A stretch of DNA of 64,000 nt from Cherax quadricarinatus. Its lineage: Eukaryota; Arthropoda; Malacostraca; Decapoda; Parastacidae. Below are positions 9,292 to 20,882 of this stretch, piece by piece (position 1 is the first letter of the stretch; each line of letters begins with the position of its first letter). The translations under genes and the position numbers were made by a program. Location: positions 27,150 through 91,149 of the forward strand of contig NW_027196440.1 of assembly GCF_038502225.1 (NCBI RefSeq), written 5' to 3'. Below the pieces are notes generated by a model. That model was not told where the DNA came from. It saw only the letters and a list, made by a program, of their open reading frames with translations, and searched no databases.

Positions 9292-10106
9292 TGTTACGTT
9301 GGCATGTCTTATTACTTTGATAGTAAGGTTCTCACTACATGTTCTAGTGTGGGGTAGCTTTTTACTTAATGGCCTTATCTGTCTAGGGGTAATACTTACA
9401 TCATGGCTGATCATCTTGAGTGTCTCTGATATCTTTTCACCAGCCCTCTTCACAGGTTATGTAAACTACTACTATAAAAATATAACTGTATTCTAAATAG
9501 ATATGTACAAAATTACAGCAATCACATTTTCAAAACAAAAATCTACACACTCCATAGCTGTTCTCCCACATGGTGCATCTCAGCAACTTTGTCCTTCTCT
9601 CTCTTTGATTAACTCTGGGCTAACCAGTGTTTTGACACACTTTAGTCACCCTGGGTATGGTGGCCACAACTTAAGTTATAAAAACTCACCCCTGGAGCAC
9701 ACATAATGCCCCAAAAAGATAGAAAAAAGGACCCAGAGATCCTGCCACCTCCATGTCAACAAAAGAAGAGAGGGAGAGCAAGGGGCAGAGGGAGGAGCCT
9801 AGCTAAACTCCTCCCACCAAAACAAAAGACTGTTGCCAAGCACAATTCTCTTGTTACCACAATTCTACTATACCTTATTTTACTGTTACAAAATACAACT
9901 TTATAAACTACTTGTTTAAATTGTGTGTGTGTCTATAGTATAACCTATTATATTGAGAAAAAAGGCTTGACCCAGCTGCCTCTCAGTCCTAAGGGTGATC
10001 AGCCCTTATGACATTTAGAACTGAGTCCCCATCAATTCAATATAATCAGGTATTCCAGAGTAACTGTTACTTATAAATACATGTTGGGTCCTATAGCCCC
10101 ATAACA
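9292..10106 (-). repeat. 3' LTR of the Gypsy element (815 bp)
   Basis: Starts TGTTACGTTGG and ends CCCCATAACA on the plus strand, giving TGTTA/TAACA inverted ends. The first 45 bp recur at 15179-15224 (TGTTACGTTGGTATGTC and so on), which marks the partner LTR. It is followed by a purine tract on the minus strand. I see no coding capacity. Confidence 0.82.
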
Positions 10107-10118
10107 CCCCCACCTCCA
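10107..10118 (-). promoter_or_regulatory. Polypurine tract of the Gypsy element
   Basis: On the minus strand the sequence just before the 3' LTR is GGAGGTGGGG, the expected second-strand primer of an LTR retrotransposon. Its position supports the LTR boundary at 10106. Confidence 0.7.
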
Positions 10119-11021
10119 GACGAAGTCTCACAAAAGCTAGCCGTGTCCCTCAGGATACGGCTAGTAAAAGGTATATTGCTTAAGTCTGAAGGCAGTAAGC
10201 AAGACTACTAGAAATGCTACATATTTCCCAGCACCATAACTACTCTTCACTTTACTGTTATTTACAGTAATAACTTTACTGTTATTTACAACAGATTGCA
10301 GAATTTTTTTAGAAAAGCAATTTAACCATACCCATATACTCAAGGGTGTACTATTTACAATTTTAGTTGCTTTTAAAAAAACAATACACATTACAATGCA
10401 AGAATTGCACACAATGCCCACTGTGAAAGCCTGCACCAACAGGCCTGTGCCTCTGCTGCAGTAATCCAGCAAGCAACTGGTACTCCAGGGTGGCATCTTC
10501 CTGATCAGGAGACGAGAGTAGAGCCAAACCCAGAGCAGTCAGGTGTACACCAGGCAGGAAACTTCACAAAACATGTCAAGGTGTCTCTTACTTGGTGGCC
10601 GAATCAAACAGTGAGACTTCCAGTCAACACTCACGATCCTTAACATGGTCAGGCACTCAAGCCCATCTTCCGAGGCCCCACTCCACACAGATCCTCCAAA
10701 CTTATGAAGAGGAGGCTGACATAGAACATGGAGGGGTCCAAGGGACCACAAAGGCAAATCGTCGGCCGTTTTGTATATAGAGCACACCAAGACACAACAT
10801 CACATACCTTCCTGAACGTCTCATGTTACCGAAGGTTGTCAACCACTGCCTCAACTCACATTTACATATACACTGACCCTCGTCACACTTTTGGCTCCGA
10901 CTCGACTCCTTCACAGTCAGATGGCTGGTAGAGAGTACTCAGGCTCGCCGAGAGTTCACCACTGCAAAAACAACAAGGTCAGCACATGACAAACACTATG
11001 TACAAAGTACGCACCATGCAT
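10119..11021 (-). other. Non-coding 3' internal region of the Gypsy element
   Basis: About 900 bp between the RNase H end and the polypurine tract. Short open frames only; nothing recognised. It may be a 3' UTR or a decayed extra ORF. Confidence 0.45.
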
Positions 11022-13688
11022 CTACATGAAACATCTAGAGAGAGCATCAGCAACCACATTCTCTGAGCCTTTTATATATTTGACTTCCAAATTAAAAGGC
11101 TGTAGGTACAAAGCCCATTTTAAGAGTCTGATTTTAGTCACTATACACAGGAACAGGATGAAGAGATCTTGAGGCATATACAAATGCTGAATAGCCAGCC
11201 CCAGAATGAAAATTTTCTTTCCTGTGGTAAAATGTTGACATTTAAACTTAGAAGGTTGTTCATAGATAGTAACAGTTCTGCAACCTCTCGCAGTGCAACA
11301 ACAAACGCCAAAGACATCTCTTTGCACCCAGGTTGGATACATCAAGTTTACACAAATACCATCACATTTCATCTCACACACAAATTTTAAGCACACAATG
11401 AACACAATTTGCATTACACACATTAAAATGGTACTGGAACACAGGCCATGGAAATCACATCTTCCTGCCCCATGTTTTAGTTTATTTAAAATGTTTGCAT
11501 CTCTTAGTGCATAAGTATCAATCTTTCTAATCCTGTAAACCTTAGTTGTTAAATGTACTTTGTGGTAGTCAGTGTTTATGCCCAGGGTGCCATCTAATTT
11601 GGGAACCATGAAGCACGGGAATGCCCAGTGACTCTCACTAAGCACTACAAACTGGTGGTGGAAGAATTTCACTTCTTCCTCTATATCTAATTTTTCATAC
11701 AGATTTTTCCCACAGAAAAATTGTTGAATTGGCTCAGCTTCCTTAACAATTTCTTCATGGAGTTTCAACTTTTCCCCATTACTGACATCCCAAACTTTTA
11801 TAAAGTTCCAAGGTGGCTGAGCCAACTCTCCAACATTTTTCTCATTAAAACCAAGCATGCATTTCCCAAAATCTTTTACACACATGTTATTTCTTAAATA
11901 CACTTTTGGTATTTCATACAGATTATTGTTTTGCAGCCCTTTACATTCCATTAAAACATTGGTCTCTTTGAATTTTTGACATAACTTAAAACCCTTTGAC
12001 CAGTTACTGTGTACATTATACTCATTCTTTTCTTGCTTGGGGGTGTGGGTTTTATATCTAACCCCTGGGAACTTCCCCCACAACATGTTCAGCTCACAGC
12101 AACTTGCCATACAGATTTTCACATGAATTGGCTCCAGTATCAGCACTTCCACTCCAGCCTCCAGAGTATCATGGTCCACATTATGGTCCCACATCATCAT
12201 CCTGGTCTGGTTGATGGGCACGTTCACTGGTACCATCCACCTCATACGAGCCAAACAGTGTCTGAAACTGAGAAAAAGCTCCGAGGGGGGAGCATCACCA
12301 TCCTCCCCAAGCCAATAGCTCAGAGATTCCAGAGTGCTTCCCCACTCAGCAAATACAAAGAAAGGGATCCTCTCATCCCAGTTGTTAGTATTGTCTATAC
12401 CATAGGCTTGCATCATTGTCTTGAGGGCTTGATGTAATTTCTCTATTTCCCCTTGAGATGGAGGGTGATAGGCCATTGCAAAGTTAGGCTCTACTTTTAA
12501 TTCCTTCAAAACATTTCTAAAAGACTTTGAGGTAAAGTTAGGCCCTTGGTCTTTTTGCACCTCTTGAGGAAAACCAACATGAAAAAAGAACTTCATCAAA
12601 AGCCTTAAGACTATACGAGCCATTATCTTATGCAGAGGGACTGCTTCCAGGTACCTGGTAGTGGAGCAAATATTTGTGAGTAAATAATCATTTCCCAGTT
12701 TGGTCCTTGGGAATGGACCAAGTACATCTACTACCAGCTTGCTGAAGGCTTCACCTGGTGCTGAAATAGACTGAAGGGGAACAGGTTTAATACTTCGACT
12801 AGGTTTCCCTATAAATTGAAAGTCATGATAGGTCTCAATATACTCTCTGACAGTCTCCCACAGCTGAGACCAGAAGAAATGCCTGGAAACCTTGGACATC
12901 ACCACCTGGGGACAAAACCCTTGTTCTCTTAACATCGATACTGCAAACAGAGGTGAATTCTTTGTAAGAGTTTCCTCCCTGAAATGAAAACACTTATTTA
13001 ACTGTAAAATCTCTTCCTCAGCAACAGCGACATTTTCCTGCACAGAAATTAATTGCACCCTAGTAGGTGCAGCCTCTCTCACACTATTTAACTGATCCAT
13101 TCTCCAATCATGCTCAGCTCTGGCTGGAACATCCTTTTCTTCAGTTGACTGCAGTTCAACATCAGAAAGCAGAGTTACCAAACTTAAGCCCTCACCATCC
13201 TCATAAGAAATATCATGAAGACTGTTGGTAGCATGACCATGAGCCATACTTCTCATGGTGGAACCATCAGGGAGAAGGTCTGGCAGGGTTTTCCTAGCCA
13301 TTTCCTCCCAACATTTGGGACTTGGTTTCCCCCAAACTAGTTGTTCCTCACTGTCTAACAGGCCCATAACATTATTCCCTAATAAGAGGTCGACCCCTTC
13401 GAAGGGAATTTCATCTGAGATACCTACAGGGAGATAACCAACTTGGTATGCAGATTCTACCGATAATTTGTGTACAGGTGTCCTTATGGTTGAACCCGTA
13501 ATACCCTTCAACAATATATCTACCCCAGTATAGGTATCCTTAGACACTGGCAGCACTCCAGCACGTAGCAAAGAGTAGGTGCTACATCCATCTCTCAAGG
13601 ACAATATGTTCTCAACTCTGCCTACATCCTTTTGCAAACCAACTGTGGACCTACTAGAAAATATACACATCCTAGGGTCTAGATCCAA
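11022..13688 (-). pseudogene. pol: Gypsy pol remnant: protease, integrase, RT, RNase H
   Basis: 888-residue open stretch. About residues 40-110 look like the retropepsin-linked region (VDILLKGITG, VHKLSVES, VDLLLGNN). About 255-440 is integrase: an HH-like region, then VVDVLGPFPRT, KDQGPNFTS and AYHPPSQGEIEKLHQAL; the three acidic positions are near VVDVLG, QKDQGP and QGEIEK. About 640-745 is the RT start (CFMVPKLDGTLGINTDYHKV). The end (LQPFNLEVKYIKG, then VVADALSRC) is RNase H. The RT catalytic Asp-Asp box and most of the palm are missing between about 745 and 800. Long openness despite the deletion suggests recent decay. The order with integrase before RT is the notable feature. Confidence 0.8.
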
Positions 13689-13798
13689 AGGTTCCTCCTC
13701 ACCTTGCTTGAAGACCTAATGCAGGCAACTGGATGTATCTCTGCAGTTAGGGTCCCTTGGGATGGTTCCTCCCTTTCCTGATCTCGCCATCTTGACCA

Positions 13799-13840
13799 GC
13801 AAAACTTTTGTGTGTGTCCAGTTTTGTTACAGTAGTAACA
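13799..13840 (-). pseudogene. Gag zinc knuckle of the Gypsy element
   Basis: The minus strand reads CYYCNKTGHTQKFC, a C-X2-C-X4-H-X4-C nucleocapsid knuckle. It lies between the end of the gag ORF (13904) and pol (13688) in a separate frame, so gag is frameshifted or interrupted just before it. Confidence 0.8.
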
Positions 13841-13903
13841 GATAAAACTCTTAAAGGTATTTTTACCATTTGGTGTAGGACTGGTACTGTTTACTCAAGG
13901 ACC

Positions 13904-14926
13904 TTAAACATTATCTGATTGTCTAGGTAAACTTTGAACTCCAGCTGACTTACCTTTTTCTTCTATTTTAGAGGGCACCTCTGCCTTCATTTGTCCCTGA
14001 AAATTCTTGTCCCACTTACCTTTATGACCATAGGGCTTGGAATAAGGTTTAGAACGAGTGGGGAAATTTTCAGAAGCAGCATGACTGTTTTTACTTACCA
14101 ATTCCCTGCGAGCCAAGAATCTGTCACCTAGATCCAGTGCTTCTGAAAGATTATCTGAGTTTTTGTCCTCCAGATACTCTCTGAGGTCAACAGGGATTGT
14201 ATTGTACAATTCCTCATGAACCATCAGATCTACTAATTTGTTATAGTCTTTATTGACTCCTTTGGAACAAACCCATTTCTTAAAAAGGAACAGTTTCTCA
14301 TTCCCAAACTCAGTTAAGGTCTGCCCATACTGAAATTTTTGATTCCTGAACTTTTGTCTATATTTCTCAGGTATCATTTGGTAGGTAAGCAATACTTCCT
14401 CTTTAATCTTATCATAATCAGAAAAATCTTGCCCCTCCAGAGTCTCTACTTTCTGGAATCCTTTACCCACAAGTTGTGTGCGAACTAGGGTAGCCCACTT
14501 CTGTTTGGGCCATCCTTGCTCCAGAGCAGTCTTCTCAAAAAAAGAAAAATATCTATCTGGGTCACTCTCTGTAAACTTAGGGACAAAATTTGCAGCTTTA
14601 GTTATGTTAAAGTAGTGCTCAGGCTCTTGTTCTGAACCTCCTAACCTTTGACGTTCTTCCTCCTTAGCGTTCATTAAGTTCATTTGAGCCTCTAGTACTG
14701 CTAATTTAAGTCTCATTCTCTCCATTTCCATATCACCTGGAGTAGGCGATCCCTCATGTTCACTGTTAACAGGCATGTTTACTGATGAATTATTACCTTC
14801 CTCCCTGAAGCCTGAAAAGTTGAAAGACTCATCTTCTGACATAGTTTTATCTTTAAACACTTGCTTCCCTCTTACAGTATCAGTGGACAAAGTTTTCCAA
14901 AAACACAGGCACATAAAATAACACAA
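13904..14926 (-). CDS. gag: Gypsy Gag (matrix/capsid part)
   Basis: 340-residue open stretch; the likely start is the second Met (MSEDESFNFS) about 30 residues in. A coiled, charged segment (MEMERMRLKLAVLEAQMNLM) is followed by a SCAN-like capsid domain (FTESDPDRYFSFFEKTALEQ, then GWPKQKWATLVRTQL and DYDKIKEEVLLTY). The C-terminus is basic (SKPYSKPYGHKGKW). The domain mix is that of Ty3/gypsy Gags of the mag/Gmr1 type. The zinc knuckle follows in another frame. Gag would assemble the particle that packages element RNA. Confidence 0.8.
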   Translation of the reverse strand: MCYFMCLCFWKTLSTDTVRGKQVFKDKTMSEDESFNFSGFREEGNNSSVNMPVNSEHEGSPTPGDMEMERMRLKLAVLEAQMNLMNAKEEERQRLGGSEQEPEHYFNITKAANFVPKFTESDPDRYFSFFEKTALEQGWPKQKWATLVRTQLVGKGFQKVETLEGQDFSDYDKIKEEVLLTYQMIPEKYRQKFRNQKFQYGQTLTEFGNEKLFLFKKWVCSKGVNKDYNKLVDLMVHEELYNTIPVDLREYLEDKNSDNLSEALDLGDRFLARRELVSKNSHAASENFPTRSKPYSKPYGHKGKWDKNFQGQMKAEVPSKIEEKGKSAGVQSLPRQSDNV

Positions 14927-15178
14927 ATTGAATGTAAACTATGCACATAGCACTTACCATAACCACAACAAAAATGTGTTACTCAACCTTTCTCCCACCT
15001 TAGGAGAAAAACAACCTGTAAACTAATAATATGAAAACAACACTTCCACTGACACTACCTTGGTAAATCTTCTCCTACCAGAAACATGCAACTGTTATTA
15101 CCCCATACCAGTACATATAGTTCAAAGAATGTTTTGAGTTATTTTAGCAGTCAAATAACTCTCCCGGTCAAGCTCCCA
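14927..15178 (-). other. Gypsy leader and primer-binding region
   Basis: Untranslated leader between the 5' LTR stub and gag. On the minus strand the sequence right after the LTR is TGGGAGCTTGACCGGGAG, starting TGG as expected of a tRNA primer-binding site. I cannot name the tRNA from memory. Confidence 0.6.
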
Positions 15179-15224
15179 TGTTACGTTGGTATGTCTTATT
15201 ACTTTGATAGTAAGGTTCTCACTA
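15179..15224 (-). repeat. Stub of the Gypsy 5' LTR, cut by Pao copy B
   Basis: 46 bp identical or nearly so to the first 46 bp of the LTR at 9292. It is followed directly by the Pao LTR start TGTGGAAAATACTG at 15225. The rest of this LTR is not seen elsewhere in the window. Confidence 0.85.
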
Positions 15225-16528
15225 TGTGGAAAATACTGTATATATTTTCCAGAAATTCAGTATTTATATGTAAGTAGATGGCCATACTGTATTTAATAAT
15301 ATTTATGTCACAGAAAACAGAAAGCCTGCGTCTGTGCAGACGAGACTCGCCATCTTGGTTTTGAATTTTGTACAAACGTTGGTGTAATGGGAAGAATTTT
15401 TCGTGCTCTAGAGGTTAAAATTGTGTTGACACCTCTCAAATAGGAGGCGAAATTGGTGGATGTGCATTCCTGCATAACTTGAGATATCAGACGACTGGAC
15501 AAGACAGCTCCAGGAACCTCAGATAAGCTCTCTAGATTTGTGTGTAATTCTGGCCAGCATTATTTTCATAGATTTAGTTAGAGTGAGGTTTTTTGAGTAT
15601 GATACACATTAATCTCCAGTCAAATTGGTGAGTGATATTAAGATATATTTTCCTTCTGTTATGTAATTGTGTATATATATAACCATTTATTATTTTTAAT
15701 ATACAGTCCACAAATTTATATATTTACCAGTATTCCTGGCATATGTATATTTCATTTAATTAATAGGTCCAGAACAACTTGTGGTTATGACAGTGGTAGG
15801 TATCGAAGGGGGACATTTTTTGCGACCTAGGTGTCCCAAATTCCTACTTGTCTATGTAACATTGATAAATAATAATCTTTATCATTTACTGTTATGTACA
15901 GAATTAGTTACATTCAGATAAATGCAATTTTCCACATTTAATTTGCCTGTTGGTCCTTCTTGAACCGGAGGTAATTAGTGAAGTCATTAATTAGTTAATT
16001 ACTTAATAATTATATGTGAAATAACAGAAGGAGGTGGATGTTAAGTTCACAAATTTACTTAATGTGTAGTGGATTATAATAATTACAATATTAATTTTTA
16101 TAAGCTAAGGTCAAGTCTGGCTAAGTTTATATTAATTTGTATAATATTAATTTGATAAGACAATTCTGGCCAAGATTTACATCAGTGTATGTGTAACTGA
16201 TAAGACAAGTGTGGATAAAGATTATATTGTGTATAATATTAATTTTGCTATGCCAAATTCTGGCAAGGATTTATATTAATTCGTATAATAATTTTGATAA
16301 GCCAAGGCTGGCTAAAGGTTTGTATTAATGTACATCTAAAATTTATATGTAAATTTCTTACATGTGTAATTGCTAAGCTCAAGTGTAGCTAACATTATTA
16401 ATGTGTATTTAAAATTTATATTACAATTTTTTACATGTAATTGCTAAGCTCAAGTAGCTAGAATTTATTTAAAGGTATTATTTACCTTTATAAAGTGCAT
16501 AATTTAGTACATAATCAGTGTTATTAAG
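15225..16528 (+). repeat. 5' LTR and leader of Pao copy B
   Basis: Begins with the LTR (start TGTGGAAAATACTG; the end is uncertain, a candidate being near 15795 before GTGGTAGGTATCGAAGG). The leader at about 16080-16460 holds imperfect tandem repeats of a unit with AAG..TCTGGCTAAG..TTTATATTAAT..GTATAATATTAATTT. The same repeats occur in copy A at 26360-26760. Confidence 0.75.
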
Positions 16529-17908
16529 TTGAATTTAATACATTGCATCAAGGCTGAAAATGAGGAAATTAACGTAGAAAACAAACATATGGAATATAGA
16601 GTAAAGAAAGCATCACTACAGGCTAGGAAAGTTCATGTAACCAAGGCATATAATAAGTGCTTGGAATTAATGAATCAAGAAACTCTGAATACTGATGATT
16701 TAGAATTGTATTTAGATGCTTTAGGTAATAGATATGATTCATACAAATTATATTACAACAAATATGAAGGAGATTTGTTAGTAAACTGTGTACATGAGAC
16801 TGAAGTATATCAGTATTATGAATTAGAGGAAAAGATTCTTTTTTGTAAAAGTCAGGCCTTGAATAAATTAAAATGTGTAAACCAGGCAGTTGGTCAGTCT
16901 ACTCCAACAAATAATATGTCTTTGCCAAAACTCCCAGAATTGTGTTTGCCTGTGTTTAATCCTGGAGAAAATTGGGAGGAATTTTGGTAAATTTTTAAAG
17001 CAGCTGTGCATGATAGGAGTGATCTAGCCTGTGTAACTAAATTATTTTACCTCAAAAGACAGGTAAGAGGAGATGCTCTCATACTCATACAAGCCTTTCC
17101 CAATGTAGATGACTCTTACAAAGAAGCAGTTGACTTGTTGAAAGTCACTTATGGTAATATAGAACAAAGTAGGTTGGATCTAGTGAATATTATTGTTAAT
17201 TTAAGATCTCCAGATCACACTTACAAAGGTTTACAACAGTTTAGAGTTAAACTGGGGAGCACTCTCAAAACTTTAAGTAATAAATATAATCTGAAGGAAT
17301 CAGACTAGTTATTGAGTGCCATGGTACAGAATAAATTAAGCTGTAAAACACTTGAATGGCTCTCGAATAAGTATCACAAGGGTTATTTTGGTCTGGAGGA
17401 AATAAGACTAGGTCTACAAGAATTAATTGTTCAGTTGCAGACCAGCCAACTAACTCATTTTAAAGATACAACACATAATAACTCTGAGGTATCTGTCAAG
17501 TTTCACAAAGGGAAAAATTATCCCAATGTTGTTAATCAAAATTCATTTCCTAAAAAGAGTTGCATTGGTGCATATCAAGTAGCAGGAATCAGAAATAATG
17601 ATTCTCCACAAGGTAAGAAGAATAAGTACCCTCCTAAGAGTAGCCCAGTTAATAAGAAATCAGTCAGAGAAAAGAGAGATTGTCTTTTCTGCAAGGGTAC
17701 TCATTTATCTAAGAATTGCAATGCATACAATTCATGGAATGATAAAGTTGAAAGATTGGAGGAACTTGACAGATGTATCAGATGTTTGGGTAATCACAAT
17801 GTAAAGGATTGTTATGCCAAATTAAACTCCTCTTATCAATGTCACAAAGGAAGACACCATATAGTCATGTGTAAAGGTCTATATGATAATGTTGATAATA
17901 ATGATAAT
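16529..17908 (+). pseudogene. gag: Pao Gag-protease remnant (copy B)
   Basis: Three in-frame pieces (16529-16990, 17006-17308, 17312-17908) separated by point stops at EEFW-stop (TAA) and ESD-stop (TAG, where copy A has Trp). Copy A shows the undamaged text. Domains: a coiled N-terminus, a DUF1759-type capsid region (LPELCLPVFNPGENWEEFW), and zinc knuckles CLFCKGTHLSKNC and CIRCLGNHNVKDC; the third knuckle has lost its first Cys (SSYQCHKGRHHIVMC). Truncated before the protease by LINE-P. Confidence 0.88.
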
Positions 17909-17941
17909 TACCTGGAGTTTACCTGGAGAGAGTTCTGGGGG

Positions 17942-20880
17942 TCAACGCCCCCATGGCCCGGTCTGTGACCAGGCTTCCTGGTGGATCAGAGCCTGATCAA
18001 CCAGGCTGTTACTGCTGGCTGCACGCAAACCAACGTACGAGCCACAGCCCGGCTGGTCAGGAACCGACTTTAGGTGCTTGTCCAGTGCCAGCTTGAAGAC
18101 TGCCAGGGGTCTGTTGGTAATCCCCCTTATGTATGCTGGGAGGCAGTTGAACAGTCTCGGGCCCCTGACACTTATTGTATGGTCTCCTAACGTGCTAGTG
18201 ACACCCCTGCTTTTCATTGGGGGGATGTTGCATCGTCTGCCAAGTCTTTTGCTTTCGTAGGATTTTCCAGGTGTATATAATCATGTATCTCTCCCGCCTG
18301 CGTTCCAGGGAATACAGGTTTAGGAACCTCAAGCGCTCCCAGTAATTGAGGTGTTTTATCTCCGTTATGCGCACCGTGAAGGTTCTCTGTACATTTTCTA
18401 GGTCAGCAATTTCACCTGCCTTGAAAGGTGCTGTTAGTGTGCAGCAATATTCCAGCCTAGATAGAACAAGTGACCTGAAGAGTGTCATCATGGGCTTGGC
18501 CTCCCTAGTTTTGAAGGTTCTCATTATCCATCCTGTCATTTTTCTAGCAGATGTGATTGATACAATGTTATGGTCCTTGAAGGTGAGATCCTCCGACATG
18601 ATCACTCCCAGATCTTTGACGTTGGTGTTTTGTACTCTGATGAAGATTTAATTTCCTCGTGTTTACAATATCTGAGTAATTGAAATTTCTCATCGTTGAA
18701 CTTCATATTGTTTTCTGCAGTCCACTGAAAGATTTGGTTGATGTCCGCCTGGAGCATTGCAGTGTCTGCAATGGAAGACACTGTCATGCAGATTCGGGTG
18801 TCATCTGCAAAGGAAGACACGGTGCTGTGGCTGACATCCTTGTCTATGTCGGATATGAGGATGAGGAACAAGATGGGAGCGAGTACTGTGCCTTGTGGAA
18901 CAGAGCTTTTCACCGTAGCTGCCTCTGACTTTACTCTGTTGATGACTACTCTCTGCGTTCTGTTAGTGAGGAAATTATAGATCCATCGACCGACTTTTCC
19001 TGTTATTCCTTTAGCACGCATTTTGTGCGCTATTACGCCATGGTCACACTTGTCGAAGGCTTTTGCAAAGTCTGTATATATTACATCTGCATTCTTTTTG
19101 TCTTCTAGTGCATTTAGGACCTTGTCGTAGTGATCCAATAGTTGAGACAGACAGGAGCGACCTGTTCTAAACCCATGTTGCCCTGGGTTGTGTAACTGAT
19201 GGGTTTCTAGATGGGTGGTGATCTTGCTTCTTAGGACCCTTTCAAAGATTTTTATGATATGGGATGTTAGTGCTATTGGTCTGTAGTTCTTTGCTGTTGC
19301 TTTACTGCCCCCTTTGTGGAGTGGGGCTATGTCTGTTGTTTTTAGTAACTGTGGGACGACCCCCGTGTCCATGCTCCCTCTCCATAGGATGGAAAAGGCT
19401 CGTGATAGGGGCTTCTTGCAGTTCTTGATGAACACAGAGTTCCATGAGTCTGGCCCTGGGGCAGAGTGCATGGGCATGTCATTTATCGCCTGTTCGAAGT
19501 CATTTGGCATCAGGATAACATCGGATAGGCTTGTGTTAATCAAATTTTGTGGCTCTCTCATAAAAAATTCATTTTGATCTTCGACTCTCAGTCTGGTTAG
19601 CGGCTTGCTAAAAACTGAGTCATATTGGGACTTGAGTAGCTCACTCATTTCCTTGCTGTCATCTGTGTAGGACCCATCTTGTTTAAGTAGGGGCCCAATA
19701 CTGGACGTTGTTCTCGATTTTGATTTGGCATAGGAGAAGAAATACTTTGGGTTTCTTTCGATTTCATTTATGGCTTTTAGTTCTTCCCGCGATTCCTGAC
19801 TCCTAAAGGATTCTTTTAGCTTAAGTTCGATGCTTGCTATTTCTCTGACCAGTGTCTCCCTACGCATTTCAGATATATTGACCTCTTTTAGCCGCTCTGT
19901 TATTCTTTTCCGTCGCCTGTAAAGGGAGCGCCTGTCTCTTTCTATTTTACATCTACTCCTCCTTTTTCTTAGAGGAATAAGCCTTGTGCATACATCGAGT
20001 GCCACCGAGTTAATCTGTTCTAGGCATAAGTTGGGGTCTGTGTTGCTTAGTATATCTTCCCAGCTTATATCGGTTAGGACTTGGTTTACTTGGTCCCACT
20101 TTATGTTTTTGTTATTGAAGTTGAATTTGGTGAATGCTCCCTCGTGACTAATCTCATTATGTCGGTCTGGGGCTCCACGCATACATGTCTGAACCTCAAT
20201 TATGTTGTGATCTGAGTATATTGTTTTTGATATGGTGACATTTCTTATCAGATCATCATTGTTAGTGAAGATGAGGTCTAGTGTATTCTCCAGTCTAGTA
20301 GGCTCTATTATTTGCTGGTTTAAATTGAATTTTGTGCAGAGATTTAAAAGCTCGTGTGAGTGTGAGTTTTCATCAGAGCTGCCTCCTGGTGTTATTACTG
20401 CAACAATATTATTTGCTATATTCCTCCATTTTAGGTGCCTTAAGTTGAAATCCCCCAGGAGCAAGATGTTGGGTGCAGGAGCTGGAAGATTTTCCAGACA
20501 GTGGTCAATTTTTAACAGCTGTTCCTGGAATTGCTGGGATGTTGCATCCGGAGGCTTGTAGACTACCACAATGACTAGGTTTTGGTTCTCGACCTTTACT
20601 GCTAAAACTTCCACTACATCATTTGAGGCATTTAGCAGTTCTGTGCAAACAAGTGACTCTGCAATGTACAGGCCAACCCCCCCCCCCCCTTTTGCCTGTT
20701 CACTCTGTCACATCTGTATAGGTTGTAACCTGGGATCCATATTTCGTTGTCCAAGTGATCCTTTATGTGGGTCTCAGTGAAAGCCGTGAACATTGCCTTT
20801 GCCTCTGCAAGCAGTCCACGAATGAAAGGTATTTTGTTGTTTGTTGCTGGCTTTAGACCCTGTATATTTGCAAAGAAGAA
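17942..20880 (-). pseudogene. LINE-P ORF2 (endonuclease and RT), copy 1
   Basis: Broken version of a roughly 1000-residue protein. 18602-20614 is a 670-residue open piece running from inside the endonuclease (VVYKPPDATSQQFQEQLL, LLLGDFNLRHLKW, YSDHNIIEVQT) into RT (VIYTDFAKAFDKCDHGVIAH, SSVPQGTVLAPILFLI, SSFADDTRI). The C-terminal pieces are at 18195-18605 and 17942-18217. Damage against copies 2 and 3: a deletion of about 28 bp near 18632 and a 41-bp deletion near 18258, both at short direct repeats, and a 13-C tract at 20677-20689 that shifts frame in the endonuclease. Confidence 0.9.
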
Positions 20881-20882
20881 TG

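Larger units (their letters stand above)
9292..15224 (-). mobile_element. Gypsy LTR retrotransposon with Gmr1-like domain order
   Basis: Minus-strand element: a complete 3' LTR at 9292-10106 (TGTTA..TAACA ends), an internal region with gag (14926 to 13904) and pol (13688 to 11022), and the first 46 bp of the 5' LTR at 15179-15224, where Pao copy B cuts it. Pol reads protease, integrase, RT, RNase H, the order found in Ty1/copia and in the Gmr1 lineage of Ty3/gypsy, rather than the usual Ty3/gypsy order with integrase last. The RT core is largely deleted, so the element is dead. Confidence 0.82.
15225..17908 (+). mobile_element. BEL/Pao LTR retrotransposon, copy B (5' part)
   Basis: Plus-strand 5' LTR, leader and gag, cut at 17908 by LINE-P copy 1. 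The LTR start TGTGGAAAATACTGTATATA and the whole leader match copy A (minus strand, outer end at 27624). The join is exact: both copies agree through GATAATGATAAT, then copy B turns into the LINE-P tail while copy A continues. Confidence 0.9.

Noticed and set aside
16529..17968. A cellular zinc-knuckle gene
   Set aside because: The same protein occurs on the other strand at 24324-26306 next to BEL/Pao protease and RT, and both have Pao LTR and leader upstream.
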